Source: JAMOAW01 sp039908535
GTDB taxonomy: Bacteria > Pseudomonadota > Magnetococcia > Magnetococcales > JADFZT01
Reading direction: 5' to 3'
DNA: 64,000 bases
NCBI GenBank assembly: GCA_039908535.1
Contig: JAMOAW010000023.1
Location: 1 to 64,000 of the forward strand
Shown here: in pieces, positions 22,813 to 31,020 of the stretch
Numbering within the stretch: the first letter of the stretch is position 1
Layout of the letters: the number at the start of each line of letters is the position of its first letter
The notes under the pieces: generated by a model
The model's input: only the letters and a program-made list of their open reading frames with translations
The model's database searches: none
What the model was told of the DNA's origin: nothing
Translations under genes and position numbers: made by a program

Positions 22813-25133
22813 TCATTCGCAATATTTGGGCTGAAAATATATTTAAATTTAAAAAAATAGAACTTTTGGGTTTGCCTGAGCGGGGTATCATCGCGTTGAG
22901 TGGGGCCAATGAATCTGGCAAATCAACCCTCGTAGATATGATCTCTCTCGCCTTATTCGGGCGCACGGTCACAATTGCTCCAGAGCAGTTGCACCAAGTG
23001 GTGCGTTGGGGGGAGACGCGAGCCTCTTTGACGTTAGAATTTACCGGTCGCGATCGACGGGATTATAGCGTTACCCGCTACTTTGATATCGAGGGGGCTC
23101 AGCAACCGGCCCTATGTCAGGGGGGTGTGCTTACTCCTATCATAAAAGGGGAGGGGGTTGATCAGAAAGTTGTTGATTTGGCTGGATTTAACTTTGAACA
23201 GTTTGCCAATATTTTGTATTTGGCACCAGAAAATTTGCGCACCAGTGCAAGTTCAAGCGTCATGATCAAAAGTTTGGCAGGGGTGGAGGGGATAGAAAAA
23301 ATTGCTCAACGGCTGTTCAATGAGGTGCAGAGCCTCCAGGCAGTGGCATCTCATCTTAAGGAAAATCAAGAAAAACTTCGCTTAAAGCATCAGCACTTGG
23401 CCCTGCGCAGAGAGACCTTGGATGAGTTGCAAGAGCAACTTATCCACGAACAGCAAAAAATGGCCGCTTTGGATCGGGAGATCGGTCAATGGCGTCATTT
23501 TATCGAGGGGTTTCGCAAAGCCGCCAGTGGGGTGGCAGCCGCCATGGAGCGATTCGCCAAAAGCACTCTGGATACAGGATTGGATGGATGGCGGGCGCGG
23601 TCCGTGCAACTTTTACAGGCACTGGATGGTTTTGAGGGGGTTTGTCAGGAGGGGGAGGTGGAATTGGGGGAGGTCAATCCTCTGGATGGCATGCGGCAGT
23701 GGTTGAGCGATTTTGGCCAACGATTGCTTGAGATTGAAACTATTTTTAATCAAGTCGATACATATCAACGCAAAATATTGGCTTGGCTGGGGGAAGATAA
23801 ATTTCCCCATGGGCCAGAACCGGTCTCTACTGAGAGTCGTTTTATCGATAATCGAACCCCAATCGTGCGAGAAAAAGAGAGATTGGAAAAACGGTATCGT
23901 CGTTTGGATCGCGGATTTGTGGTGGCCTTTTTTCTGGCATTTTTCTTTTGTAGTGGGTGGGGATTGCTCTATTTTCAACCAGATTTACCGATCTCCATGG
24001 CGGTGCGGCAATTTTTTATCCATCCTTGGAGCCTGCAAGGAATATCCGTATCCATACCATTTTTACAAGATTTTTTGTCTCAACTTCAACAAATGGTTGG
24101 CAAATACCCCCCGGAAGCCATCTTGGGAGGTACCGCTCTCTTGATGTTGATGGCTATGCTCGGAGATTTTGGTCGATCTACCAAAATAAAGGCGAAAATT
24201 GCTCTTGTCACCCAAAAATTAACGCAACTCGAAGGGCAGGCCGCCTATTATCGTGAGGTGATCGAAATCATTGAAAGCTCTGTGCGTCAATCTTTGCCAC
24301 GTCGAGTCGCCTTGCTGGCCACCATTGATGAGGTTCCATGGCAAATCGAACTCACCGAATGGTTGCAAAAGGGCGGGGGAGACCTCCTGAAAGAAGATGA
24401 TCTGGCGCGTTTCTTGAATAAATTAATTAGTTCCTTTGATCAGTTCCAGAAGGACATTCAATTTTGCGATGCCGAGGCCGCAGCCCAAGAGGCGCAGGGG
24501 ATGGAGAGTCGGAAAAAGCAAGAGCAATCCCTTCAAGAGTTGCAGAGCCGCATAGAACAGGAACATCAACGTCGTCAGGAGGATCAACGATTGCAAGAAG
24601 AGATTCAAGATTTACATATGGAATTTCTCAAACAGGAACACCAAATTCAGGTGCGGCAGATTGCTACCCGTTTATTGAAGGGAACAGCATTGGAATTGGC
24701 AAAATATTTTAATCAAGAGTTACAGCGTTTTATATCCTCTGTGGTCCCGATATTGACCGGAAATCGTTATCAAAATTTGCGTTTGAATAACGATTTAGTG
24801 ATCCAAGTTTGTTCCCCTAAAAAAAAGTCTTATGTCGATTTGGCCGAACTTTCTACCGGTACCCGTGCGCAGATTTTATTGGCCGTGCGCGTGGCTTTGG
24901 CGCAGGCTATGGCAACACGTTCTATAAAATCACCGCAGTTTTTGGTCTTGGATGAGCCGTTGGCCTTTTTCGATCGGCAAAGGTTTCAAAATACCCTTTT
25001 GGCTCTCCCCAAAATTGGTGAACACTTGACCCAATTTTGGGTGGTAGCCGCTCAGTTTGATTCGGCCCTACCGGGTGAGGTGGGGGTTCATATTCATTGC
25101 TTTGAGGACGAAGACGTCCTAATGGTCGGGTGA
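22809..25133 (+). CDS. SMC/Rad50-like (YhaN-type) ATPase with two membrane segments
   Basis: The 774-residue protein has a RecF/SbcC-type head: Walker A GANESGKST at about 36-44, an ABC-like signature ELSTGTRAQ at about 680 and Walker B FLVLDEPLAFFD at about 713-724. Coiled-coil arms (about 165-240 and 540-620) link the halves. There is no CxxC zinc hook; instead two hydrophobic helices (about 372-392 and 437-455) lie at the middle of the arms, so the hinge is probably in the membrane. This recalls YhaN-type proteins, which pair with a YhaM/SbcD-like nuclease; no such nuclease is next to it. The substrate is unknown. Confidence 0.75.
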   Translation: MIIRNIWAENIFKFKKIELLGLPERGIIALSGANESGKSTLVDMISLALFGRTVTIAPEQLHQVVRWGETRASLTLEFTGRDRRDYSVTRYFDIEGAQQPALCQGGVLTPIIKGEGVDQKVVDLAGFNFEQFANILYLAPENLRTSASSSVMIKSLAGVEGIEKIAQRLFNEVQSLQAVASHLKENQEKLRLKHQHLALRRETLDELQEQLIHEQQKMAALDREIGQWRHFIEGFRKAASGVAAAMERFAKSTLDTGLDGWRARSVQLLQALDGFEGVCQEGEVELGEVNPLDGMRQWLSDFGQRLLEIETIFNQVDTYQRKILAWLGEDKFPHGPEPVSTESRFIDNRTPIVREKERLEKRYRRLDRGFVVAFFLAFFFCSGWGLLYFQPDLPISMAVRQFFIHPWSLQGISVSIPFLQDFLSQLQQMVGKYPPEAILGGTALLMLMAMLGDFGRSTKIKAKIALVTQKLTQLEGQAAYYREVIEIIESSVRQSLPRRVALLATIDEVPWQIELTEWLQKGGGDLLKEDDLARFLNKLISSFDQFQKDIQFCDAEAAAQEAQGMESRKKQEQSLQELQSRIEQEHQRRQEDQRLQEEIQDLHMEFLKQEHQIQVRQIATRLLKGTALELAKYFNQELQRFISSVVPILTGNRYQNLRLNNDLVIQVCSPKKKSYVDLAELSTGTRAQILLAVRVALAQAMATRSIKSPQFLVLDEPLAFFDRQRFQNTLLALPKIGEHLTQFWVVAAQFDSALPGEVGVHIHCFEDEDVLMVG

Positions 25134-25136
25134 AGC

Positions 25137-26045
25137 GTGAAACCTAATAAGAGGATCGCATGGGGAGCGGGGAGTCTACTTTTGGCGTCTCTCCTTCTTT
25201 TTTTGCCTAGCATAGCCATTCAGGCCGAAAATCAGGAGAATATGATTCGTATCAAGGGGTCTGATACAATGTTGCAGGCGATTCTCTCTTTGGGAGAGAG
25301 CTTCTCGACCCTACAATATCCTAAAAAAATTCGTATATTGGTGACGGGAGGGGGATCTGGCAATGGCATTGCTGCCTTGTTGAATGGGCATACGGATATC
25401 GCCTCAACCAGTCGAGCCTTGACTCCTCAGGAAGAGCAGATGGCGTTGAAGCGTTTTAAAAAAATTCCTGTGGATCATGTTGTAGCATTGGATGCGGTGA
25501 CCGTATTTGTTCATCCAAGCAATCCATTGCGTGTGATCTCGGTGGAAAATTTAGCTAAAATTTTTGGAAAAAATTCCCCTTTTCGCAGTTGGATTCAATT
25601 TGCTCAGGCCGTGCCAGGTTGTATGAATCAGGAAATTGTTCGGATTAGCAGAAAAAATAATTCAGGAACATATGGTTTCTTTCGAGAGTCGCTATTGGGG
25701 GATCAATCTCAATTTGTCGCGGATTTGTTGACCGTGGAACATTCGTCCGATGTCGTTGATCAAGTGGCTAAATCTCCCTGTGCCATTGGCTACAGCAGTA
25801 TGGCACAGGAGAACGGACAACCAGTTAAGACACTTTGCATAAGCACCAATGGTTCTTTAGAGAGTGCATGTTTGTATCCAATTGCCTCAACGATCTATAA
25901 CCATGCCTATCCCTTTGCACGTTCTTTGCATATGTATACCCTCGGCACACCATCAGGCTTGGTTCAACAATTCTTGGATTGGGTGAATAGTTCTCAGGGA
26001 CGAAAAATATTTGGGCAGGCAGGTTTTGTATCCATTCCAAATTAA
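25137..26045 (+). CDS. PstS-like periplasmic substrate-binding protein
   Basis: The 302-residue protein has a signal peptide (about 1-30), then the phosphate-binding-protein fold: IRIKGSDTMLQ at the start of the domain, TGGGSGNGIAALLNGHTDIASTSR (the P-loop-like ligand site) and RISRKNNSGTYGFF later. It probably binds phosphate or a similar oxyanion. It starts with GTG at 25137, 3 bp after the ATPase, and has no transporter permease beside it, so it may act as a sensor or scavenger, or serve a transporter elsewhere. Confidence 0.82.
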   Translation: MKPNKRIAWGAGSLLLASLLLFLPSIAIQAENQENMIRIKGSDTMLQAILSLGESFSTLQYPKKIRILVTGGGSGNGIAALLNGHTDIASTSRALTPQEEQMALKRFKKIPVDHVVALDAVTVFVHPSNPLRVISVENLAKIFGKNSPFRSWIQFAQAVPGCMNQEIVRISRKNNSGTYGFFRESLLGDQSQFVADLLTVEHSSDVVDQVAKSPCAIGYSSMAQENGQPVKTLCISTNGSLESACLYPIASTIYNHAYPFARSLHMYTLGTPSGLVQQFLDWVNSSQGRKIFGQAGFVSIPN

Positions 26046-26049
26046 ACTG

Positions 26050-26270
26050 AATAGGATCAGAATATAATGCCCTTGCGGGCAAAAAAAAATCAAAGGCCAA
26101 ACCCTGGGGGATGAATCCCCCAGACCCCCTCTTTTTTTTAAGAATTAAAAGAAAAGGGTGGGGGGTATTGGGGGGCGGTGCTCCGCCACCCCAAGGTCTT
26201 ATACAAAAGCAAAGGCCAAACCCTGGGGGATGAATCCCCCAGACCCCCTTTTTCTTCTTACCAAGGGGCA
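26050..26270 (+). repeat. Family A repeat with a duplicated left half
   Basis: A full unit (GAATATAATGCCCTTGCGGGCA to AAGGTCTTATAC) is followed directly by a second AAAGGCCAAACCCTGGGGGATGAATCCCCCAGACCCCC segment without a right half. The large hairpin has a compensating change (GGTGCTCCGCCACC). It fills the gap between two convergent genes. Confidence 0.88.
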
Positions 26271-26286
26271 AAACGGTTGATAAAGC

Positions 26287-26865
26287 TCATGGGACGGGTG
26301 CCTTGGTACCTGCCATGGTAGTCATCGTGGTGGATACCGTGGCGATCACATGGGTCATTTCTGTGATGTTTTTATCCATATTGCCAATTTTATCGGTCAT
26401 GTGACCAATATTTTCGGCCATGCCTTGCATATCTACAGACATGGTCTCCATGTTATCGCTGATGTATTCAAGATGGGTAGACATCTGCTCCATGTTGTCG
26501 GACAAAGATTTTATATTCACCGATAGACTGCCCATGTTGCGCCCCATGAGGGGATCTATGGAGACAGCCATCGTGCGGATGTCTTGCGTTAAACTATAAA
26601 TTAAAAAAAATCCATACATCGCTAAGATAATAAAGGCAAAAAGAGAAGGATAGACAATGAGTTCCCATCGTTTGGCACTCTTATCAAAGCTGCGTGCAAA
26701 TTCTCCCATAATTGAAGAAAAACATCCACTACATTCTGATTGCTTATCAAAAGGATTGCCAAGAGGTTTGGGTGTCCCAAGCGTATTCATGTTGTTAGGA
26801 TCCTTAAATGGACTACTGGTAAAACCGCTCTGGGAGGGTGTCTGAAATTCGGTTGGGTTAGGCAT
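26287..26865 (-). CDS. Membrane-anchored coiled-coil protein paired with ParA
   Basis: The 192-residue protein has a cytosolic, Pro/Asn-rich N-terminus (1-65), one membrane helix (about 69-92) and a long coiled coil (about 95-180) of near-perfect Met/Ile heptads (NMEQMS, NMETMS, MAENIGHMTDKIGNM). No enzymatic domain is seen. Its ATG lies 3 bp after the parA stop, so the two are expressed as a unit and the N-terminus may contact the ATPase. By analogy with ParA partner proteins that place chemoreceptor arrays or carboxysomes, it may be the cargo-side factor; that is inference. Confidence 0.65.
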   Translation of the reverse strand: MPNPTEFQTPSQSGFTSSPFKDPNNMNTLGTPKPLGNPFDKQSECSGCFSSIMGEFARSFDKSAKRWELIVYPSLFAFIILAMYGFFLIYSLTQDIRTMAVSIDPLMGRNMGSLSVNIKSLSDNMEQMSTHLEYISDNMETMSVDMQGMAENIGHMTDKIGNMDKNITEMTHVIATVSTTMTTMAGTKAPVP

Positions 26866-26868
26866 ACG

Positions 26869-27540
26869 TTATACCTGTGGCCTGGAATTGGAAGATTCCT
26901 GGTTGATCGAAAGGGCAGGGTAAAGGGCCTTTGCCAAACTAAAGAATTCTGTCGCTGCTTTGCTCATAGATGAGATCTCAAAAACGGCACGTCCTTCACT
27001 AAATGAGCGCCGATAGGCCGTGCGTTGACAAATTCTGGTTGGAAGAACTTGTGTACCAGAAAGTGTTTTAAGAGCCTCTTCTGTTTCGTTCGACTCTTTT
27101 AGTCCTGGGTGGGTATCGGCCCGATTGATAAAAAGTAAAATTTCTGGAGGGGTCTTACGACGGACTGTCTCTAGAATAATATCTCGAAAACGCGCGGTTG
27201 ACCACACATCTGCTTGGCTTGGAGGTACAGGCACCAATATACGATTGGCCATAGCTATGGCTTGTCGCATTGCCCATAAGTTTGAGGCCCCGACATCCAC
27301 AAGCACTTCTCCTTGGTGACTTTTAAATATTTTGTCCGGATCGCTTTCCGGTCTGAAAATGCGTAGTTCAGGTTTCGCACCCTCTTCTCTTCGAACCTCA
27401 CCCACATCACTTAATGTGGCTTGCGGATCTAAATCAAAAGAAATGACATCCTGACCTGCCATGGACAACCAAACGGCCAAGTTGAACGTTATGGTGCTTT
27501 TTCCACAGCCGCCTTTCAAGTTTCCGATTACCGTTACCAT
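26869..27540 (-). CDS. ParA/MinD-family ATPase (orphan, positioning type)
   Basis: The 223-residue protein starts at the ATG at 27540 behind AGAAGG. It has the deviant Walker A KGGCGKST at about 8-15 including the signature first Lys, Walker A' FDLDPQAT and a Walker B/switch region (VLVDVGAS). No DNA-binding N-terminus and no ParB follow, so it belongs with the short ParA proteins that position protein cargo rather than plasmids. The next gene is a membrane coiled-coil protein. The magnetosome operon is about 13 kb away; a role in placing magnetosome chains or receptor arrays is possible but unproven. Confidence 0.87.
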   Translation of the reverse strand: MVTVIGNLKGGCGKSTITFNLAVWLSMAGQDVISFDLDPQATLSDVGEVRREEGAKPELRIFRPESDPDKIFKSHQGEVLVDVGASNLWAMRQAIAMANRILVPVPPSQADVWSTARFRDIILETVRRKTPPEILLFINRADTHPGLKESNETEEALKTLSGTQVLPTRICQRTAYRRSFSEGRAVFEISSMSKAATEFFSLAKALYPALSINQESSNSRPQV

Positions 27541-27657
27541 GAAAGTACCTTCTGATGTTGCTAAATCGTCTAGTACCAAGTGGTACATTGTTTTATTACG
27601 TCACTTTCACCACTTTTTCAAGGGTGTCTTATAAAAATTTTTAAAATGCATGCTGTC

Positions 27658-27812
27658 ATTAAAGAACATAATGCCCTTGCGGGCAAAAAAAATCAAAGGC
27701 CAAACCCTGGGGGATGAATCCTCCAGAGTCCCTAAAAAAAAGGGTGGGGGGGTATTGGGGGGCGGTTCTCCGCCCCCCAAGGTCTTGATTTTTATTTTTT
27801 CGATATATAAAT
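27658..27812 (+). repeat. Family A repeat
   Basis: It starts GAACATAATGCCCTTGCGGGCA and has the first hairpin with a C-to-T change (CTGGGGGATGAATCCTCCAG), a shortened centre, the hairpin GGGGGGCGGTTCTCCGCCCCCC and a tail ending TTTCGATATATA. It lies in the otherwise empty 27541-28047 stretch. Confidence 0.9.
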
Positions 27813-27868
27813 ATGTTCATCAAATCTGGTTATGATAAAATGTGCCTTTTGATATATTTGGATAAATT

Positions 27869-27903
27869 AAAAGAGGGGAACGAGAGACTCGTCCCCCTCT
27901 TTT
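27869..27903. terminator. Strong bidirectional terminator
   Basis: AAAAGAGGGG-ACGAG pairs with CTCGT-CCCCTCTTTT (15 of 16 positions) around a 3-base loop, with A and T runs on the outside, so it can end transcripts on either strand. It lies downstream of the sulfur-globule gene cluster. A second small inverted repeat (ACGCCTT/AAGGCGT, about 27982-28012) lies closer to that cluster. Nothing else is seen in 27813-28047. Confidence 0.75.
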
Positions 27904-28047
27904 AGATTCATTCGCACTAGGTTAAGTGAATATCCATTCTTTGACAAAAGTCAAAATGTAACCTTTACGTCAAACTATTTACGCCTTTTTTAAATTAAAA
28001 ATGAAGGCGTTGGCAGAATTTGTTTGTAAAGGTGTTTCAAGATGACT

Positions 28048-28401
28048 CTATTTGCCGCTGGATTCGGGCGCAGGAGCCGATTCAGCAGGGGCTGCCGCAT
28101 TGTTAGGTTGACCCGCATTCGGAGCAGCAGGACCATTAGGACCATACCCTCCATAATAACCAGGATAGCCATATCCATAACCAGGATAGCCATATCCATA
28201 ACCAGGATAGCCATAGCCATAACCAGGATAGCCATAACCAGGATAGCCATAGCCAGGATAACCACCCCAACCAGGATAACCACCCCAACCAGGATAACCA
28301 CCCCAACCAGGACCCCACCAAGCAGAGGCTTCATTGGTCGTCAAAAAAAACATGCCGCCAAGTGTCGCTGCTACCGCAAGTAGACGTAAATGTTTTTTCA
28401 T
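28048..28401 (-). CDS. Sulfur-globule-type Gly/Tyr/Pro-repeat protein
   Basis: From the ATG at 28401 (GAGGAAAGAG before it) the protein has 117 residues: a signal peptide ending ASA and then AWWGPGWGG followed by WGGYPG and YGYPG tandem repeats, and an Ala/Pro/Asn tail. Small secreted Gly/Tyr-rich repeat proteins with the WW start coat periplasmic sulfur globules in purple and colourless sulfur bacteria (SgpA/CV1 type). Magnetic cocci store sulfur, so the role fits. Family assignment rests on composition and context, as such sequences align poorly. Confidence 0.7.
   Translation of the reverse strand: MKKHLRLLAVAATLGGMFFLTTNEASAWWGPGWGGYPGWGGYPGWGGYPGYGYPGYGYPGYGYGYPGYGYGYPGYGYGYPGYYGGYGPNGPAAPNAGQPNNAAAPAESAPAPESSGK
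28140..28315. repeat. Coding tandem repeats of the Gly/Tyr protein
   Basis: Units of about 18-24 bp (CCATAGCCATAACCAGGATA-like and CCACCCCAACCAGGATAA-like on the plus strand) encode YGYPG and WGGYPG blocks. They are in frame and likely to change in number by slippage. They have no spacers and are not a CRISPR. Confidence 0.85.
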
Positions 28402-28463
28402 CTCTTTCCTCAACTTAAAAAAGGTTAATCTCTGTTAAAAGTGAGTCAAGTTAAGTCAAAAAT

Positions 28464-28826
28464 CTACCAACCCCAAGGACCACCGCCCCAAGGACCACCA
28501 CCCCAAGGACCGTAACCATTGTTCCAACCATTGTTGCCGTTCCAGCCATTATAGTTGTTCCAGTTGTTGTTCCAATCATTGTTGGCAGAACCATCCACAT
28601 CGCCGCCCATGTTGAAACCAAAATTACCACTGGCACGACCATTGCCATTGCCACGGCCATAGCCGTTGTTGCCCCAATTGTTGCCCCAATTGTTGCCCCA
28701 ATTGTTATAGCCAGGACCATAGCCATAACCAGGACCACCCCACCAAGCGGAAGCCTCATCGGCTGTGATCATGGCAGCACCGCTTAAAAGAGCGGCAATT
28801 GCAAGGATACGAATTGTTTTTGTCAT
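28464..28826 (-). CDS. Sulfur-globule-type Gly/Asn/Trp-rich protein
   Basis: The 120-residue protein has a signal peptide (about 1-27, ending ASA), an AWWGG start, NNWGNNWGN repeats, an RGxGxGRxSGNFGFNMGGDVDG block typical of the SgpC/CV3-type globule proteins I know, and a WGGGPWGG tail. ATG at 28826 has AGGAGA at good spacing. It is one of three tandem genes on the same strand, each with its own ribosome site. Confidence 0.72.
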   Translation of the reverse strand: MTKTIRILAIAALLSGAAMITADEASAWWGGPGYGYGPGYNNWGNNWGNNWGNNGYGRGNGNGRASGNFGFNMGGDVDGSANNDWNNNWNNYNGWNGNNGWNNGYGPWGGGPWGGGPWGW

Positions 28827-28895
28827 TGCTTTCTCCTGTGATGTAAAAGTTTTAATCAGGTTAGAGGTTATGATACAAACAAAAGAGGAAAAAGT

Positions 28896-29255
28896 CTACC
28901 AACTCCAAGGATTACCACCCCAAGGACTCCCCCCCCAAGGACCGCCACCCCAAGGACCGCCCCAATTATTGCCATTGTTCCAGCCATTGTTCCAACCATT
29001 GTCCCATAGGTTGTTCCAGCCGTTATCGGCAAAGCCATCAAAATCACCACCAAAACTAAAATTTAAATTGCCTGAACCACGACCACGACCAGTGCCATAG
29101 CCATTGTTACCCCAGTTATTGCCCCAATTATTATTGCCATTGTGCCATCCATTGTTATTCCATGGAGTCCACCACGCCTGCGCGGTGTCAACGGTTAGGA
29201 GTATTCCACCAACAAATAAACCAGCCATGGCTAAAAAGCGAATCGTTTTTTTCAT
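28896..29255 (-). CDS. Sulfur-globule-type Gly/Asn/Trp-rich protein
   Basis: The 119-residue protein starts at the ATG at 29255 behind AAAGGAG and is a clear paralogue of the next gene: signal peptide ending AQA, AWW start, NNWGNNWGNNGYG, GRGRGSGNLNFSFGGDFDGFADN core and PWGGGPWGG tail. Tandem duplication produced the pair. It would be exported and help form the sulfur-globule envelope. Confidence 0.72.
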   Translation of the reverse strand: MKKTIRFLAMAGLFVGGILLTVDTAQAWWTPWNNNGWHNGNNNWGNNWGNNGYGTGRGRGSGNLNFSFGGDFDGFADNGWNNLWDNGWNNGWNNGNNWGGPWGGGPWGGSPWGGNPWSW

Positions 29256-29370
29256 GTTGTTTCTCCTTTTGGTTACAGTAAAAGAGCGGGAAAAAAATTG
29301 CAATTTTTTTTTGCATCGTTAAACGACGAGCTTCCCGCATTCTACCGCAACTATGCGGGTTAAAAAAACG

Positions 29371-30114
29371 TTACCAGCCCCATGAAGGAGCATAATCAGA
29401 GTGTTTAGGATAACTGGGGTATACTGGATTGGCATATCGATCTGCATAGGGATCTCCTTGCCGTCTGTAAGACCAAGCATCCCTTTGTTCAGGAACAATT
29501 GGATAGTTTCCACTCCATGACCGATTATCAAGGTCATTATAATATCGATTTGGTTCCACGTTTGGATAATAGGGTGTACTATAATCGTTTAAATATCCAT
29601 CCGAGCGGTTGCTATATCCAGGTGGGAGTGCATACCCTGGAGAGTAGGAATATCTAGGAGCTGTGTATCTGTTGTAGCCACCCAATAATGGATCACTATC
29701 AATCAATGGATTTGATCTCCAATAGGTCGCCCCCCAGGGATCATAGCGAAGCCCTGGAAGATTGCGTAAATAAGATTGCAAGCGTTCCTCTAGTTGCCTA
29801 TCCTCAATGGTACGCTCTTGGCTACGTCGGTATTCCTCTGTAGGTACCGCGTTATGCGGTGGAAGATAGTTTGGCACTGAACTCCCTTTGGAACCAGGAA
29901 TCTCCATGGAATAATTACCGGAACCTTGCATTTGCTGAAAAAGAGATCCTAAAAAATTGCCAAAACGTTGACCCATTTGCGCGTCTTCAGACATGGGATC
30001 TGCTGCAAACACATTCACAGCACACACACATAAAATCATATATCCTCCAAAAAAAATGGAAAGGATATAAAATTTTCCTATTATGTGAAGATTACAAAAA
30101 TTTTTCTGCGTCAT
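29371..30114 (-). CDS. Secreted Tyr/Pro/Asp-rich hypothetical protein
   Basis: From the ATG at 30114 the protein has 247 residues: a signal peptide (about 12-37, ending FAA), a short Gly/Gln/Ser region, a charged helix (about 95-118, EEYRRSQERTIEDRQLEERL) and then a long Tyr/Pro/Asn/Asp-rich disordered region ending PSWGW. No known domain is recognised. The composition resembles the proteins at 31017 and 31942, so the three may form one exported matrix or envelope family. It lies between the sulfur-globule genes and the RND transporter genes, all on one strand. Confidence 0.7.
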   Translation of the reverse strand: MTQKNFCNLHIIGKFYILSIFFGGYMILCVCAVNVFAADPMSEDAQMGQRFGNFLGSLFQQMQGSGNYSMEIPGSKGSSVPNYLPPHNAVPTEEYRRSQERTIEDRQLEERLQSYLRNLPGLRYDPWGATYWRSNPLIDSDPLLGGYNRYTAPRYSYSPGYALPPGYSNRSDGYLNDYSTPYYPNVEPNRYYNDLDNRSWSGNYPIVPEQRDAWSYRRQGDPYADRYANPVYPSYPKHSDYAPSWGW

Positions 30115-30294
30115 GTCTGTTCCAATGTGCAAATTTTTTTATTTAAAATTGCAAATAGAATAAGCCAATTTTATTTTTTTTCAAGGTAAATGGAAAAAAT
30201 TCAACTCCATTTTTAGAAGTTTACCAGCTTAAAAGTCAAAATAATAGGGTTATCTATATAAACAATCTCTAATATACGCTTTTTCAAGCTCCCG

Positions 30295-31020
30295 TCAATG
30301 GCTTTTTTTTATCGTGGTTTTTGGGGATTGGAAATAGCGGTGGCTTTCGAGGAGGAAGGCGTAGAAGAAGAGGGGGGGGGGGGATGAAATTTCAAGTCGT
30401 TTTAATCCCTCAGGAAGATGAAACAGTTGCGTGGGTTGTGGACCTTCCTGAATATCCAAAAGTTCCACACTCATGCCATCGGCATATTTTTCCTGTATGG
30501 CAATTTTAAGTGCAAAATCTATCCAAAGAGTGGCTTGGGCCACAACGCCTTCTTTCTCTTGTCGCAGAATATCCCATTTCCAGGTGTTCCGTCCATGAAC
30601 AGTTTCTTGTGTTACCTTTTTGCAAATAATATTTTTATCTATCTGACAAGGACTTTCGGGTTCATCTGGAAGTGGTGGACGACCCATCGGGTGGTCTTTA
30701 AATTCCATATATGTGCCTTGCGCATAAAAAAGCATCCATAATGTTTGTGAGTCTGAGCGGTAAAGAAGTCCAACTTTTTGCCCATCACGTTCTACCTCGG
30801 TGCGAACACCAGCAGCTCCGACATACATTTTTCCTTCCGATTGATGTCGTTTACCATTTTCACTCCAGGTGCGTAAAAGCTTGGCTGAAAATTGTAAATT
30901 GCTAAAATCGTTTGAAGCAGCAAAAACATTTAAATGAAAAAATAGAAAAAATAATATAAAAATAATATGCTTATTTTTAATCCATTTATAAAAGCAAACA
31001 GCCATGTGTGCGATGATCAT
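30295..31020 (-). CDS. Exported DUF4412-like protein
   Basis: The 241-residue protein has a signal peptide (about 18-35, ending FAA) and a beta-rich domain (about 40-215) resembling the DUF4412/outer-membrane-lipoprotein-sorting fold: EGKMYVGAAGVRTEVERDGQ, a Tyr/Trp-rich strand, CQIDKNIICKKVTQETVHG with a Cys pair, TLWIDFALKIAIQEKYADG and LFHLPEGL. The start at 31020 overlaps the upstream stop (ATGA). The final 20 residues follow a run of 12 C on the coding strand (30372-30383). A one-base slip would replace them by a different Pro-rich tail, so the true C-terminus is unsure. Confidence 0.68.
   Translation of the reverse strand: MIIAHMAVCFYKWIKNKHIIFILFFLFFHLNVFAASNDFSNLQFSAKLLRTWSENGKRHQSEGKMYVGAAGVRTEVERDGQKVGLLYRSDSQTLWMLFYAQGTYMEFKDHPMGRPPLPDEPESPCQIDKNIICKKVTQETVHGRNTWKWDILRQEKEGVVAQATLWIDFALKIAIQEKYADGMSVELLDIQEGPQPTQLFHLPEGLKRLEISSPPPLFFYAFLLESHRYFQSPKTTIKKSH

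Noticed and set aside
27650..27835. Open frames of about 60-95 residues within family A units (here and at 11508, 18387, 54640 and others)
   Set aside because: They are translations of G/C-hairpin repeats (GGG/PPP runs), have no ribosome site and recur wherever the repeat occurs.
28140..28315. Short regular repeats that could be taken for a CRISPR array
   Set aside because: They are in-frame coding repeats of a Gly/Tyr-rich exported protein, without unique spacers of constant length.
28048..29255. Gly-rich proteins as MamD/Mms6-type magnetosome proteins
   Set aside because: They lack the Leu-Gly repeats and acidic tails of that group; Gly/Tyr/Asn/Trp composition with a cleavable signal fits sulfur-globule proteins better.
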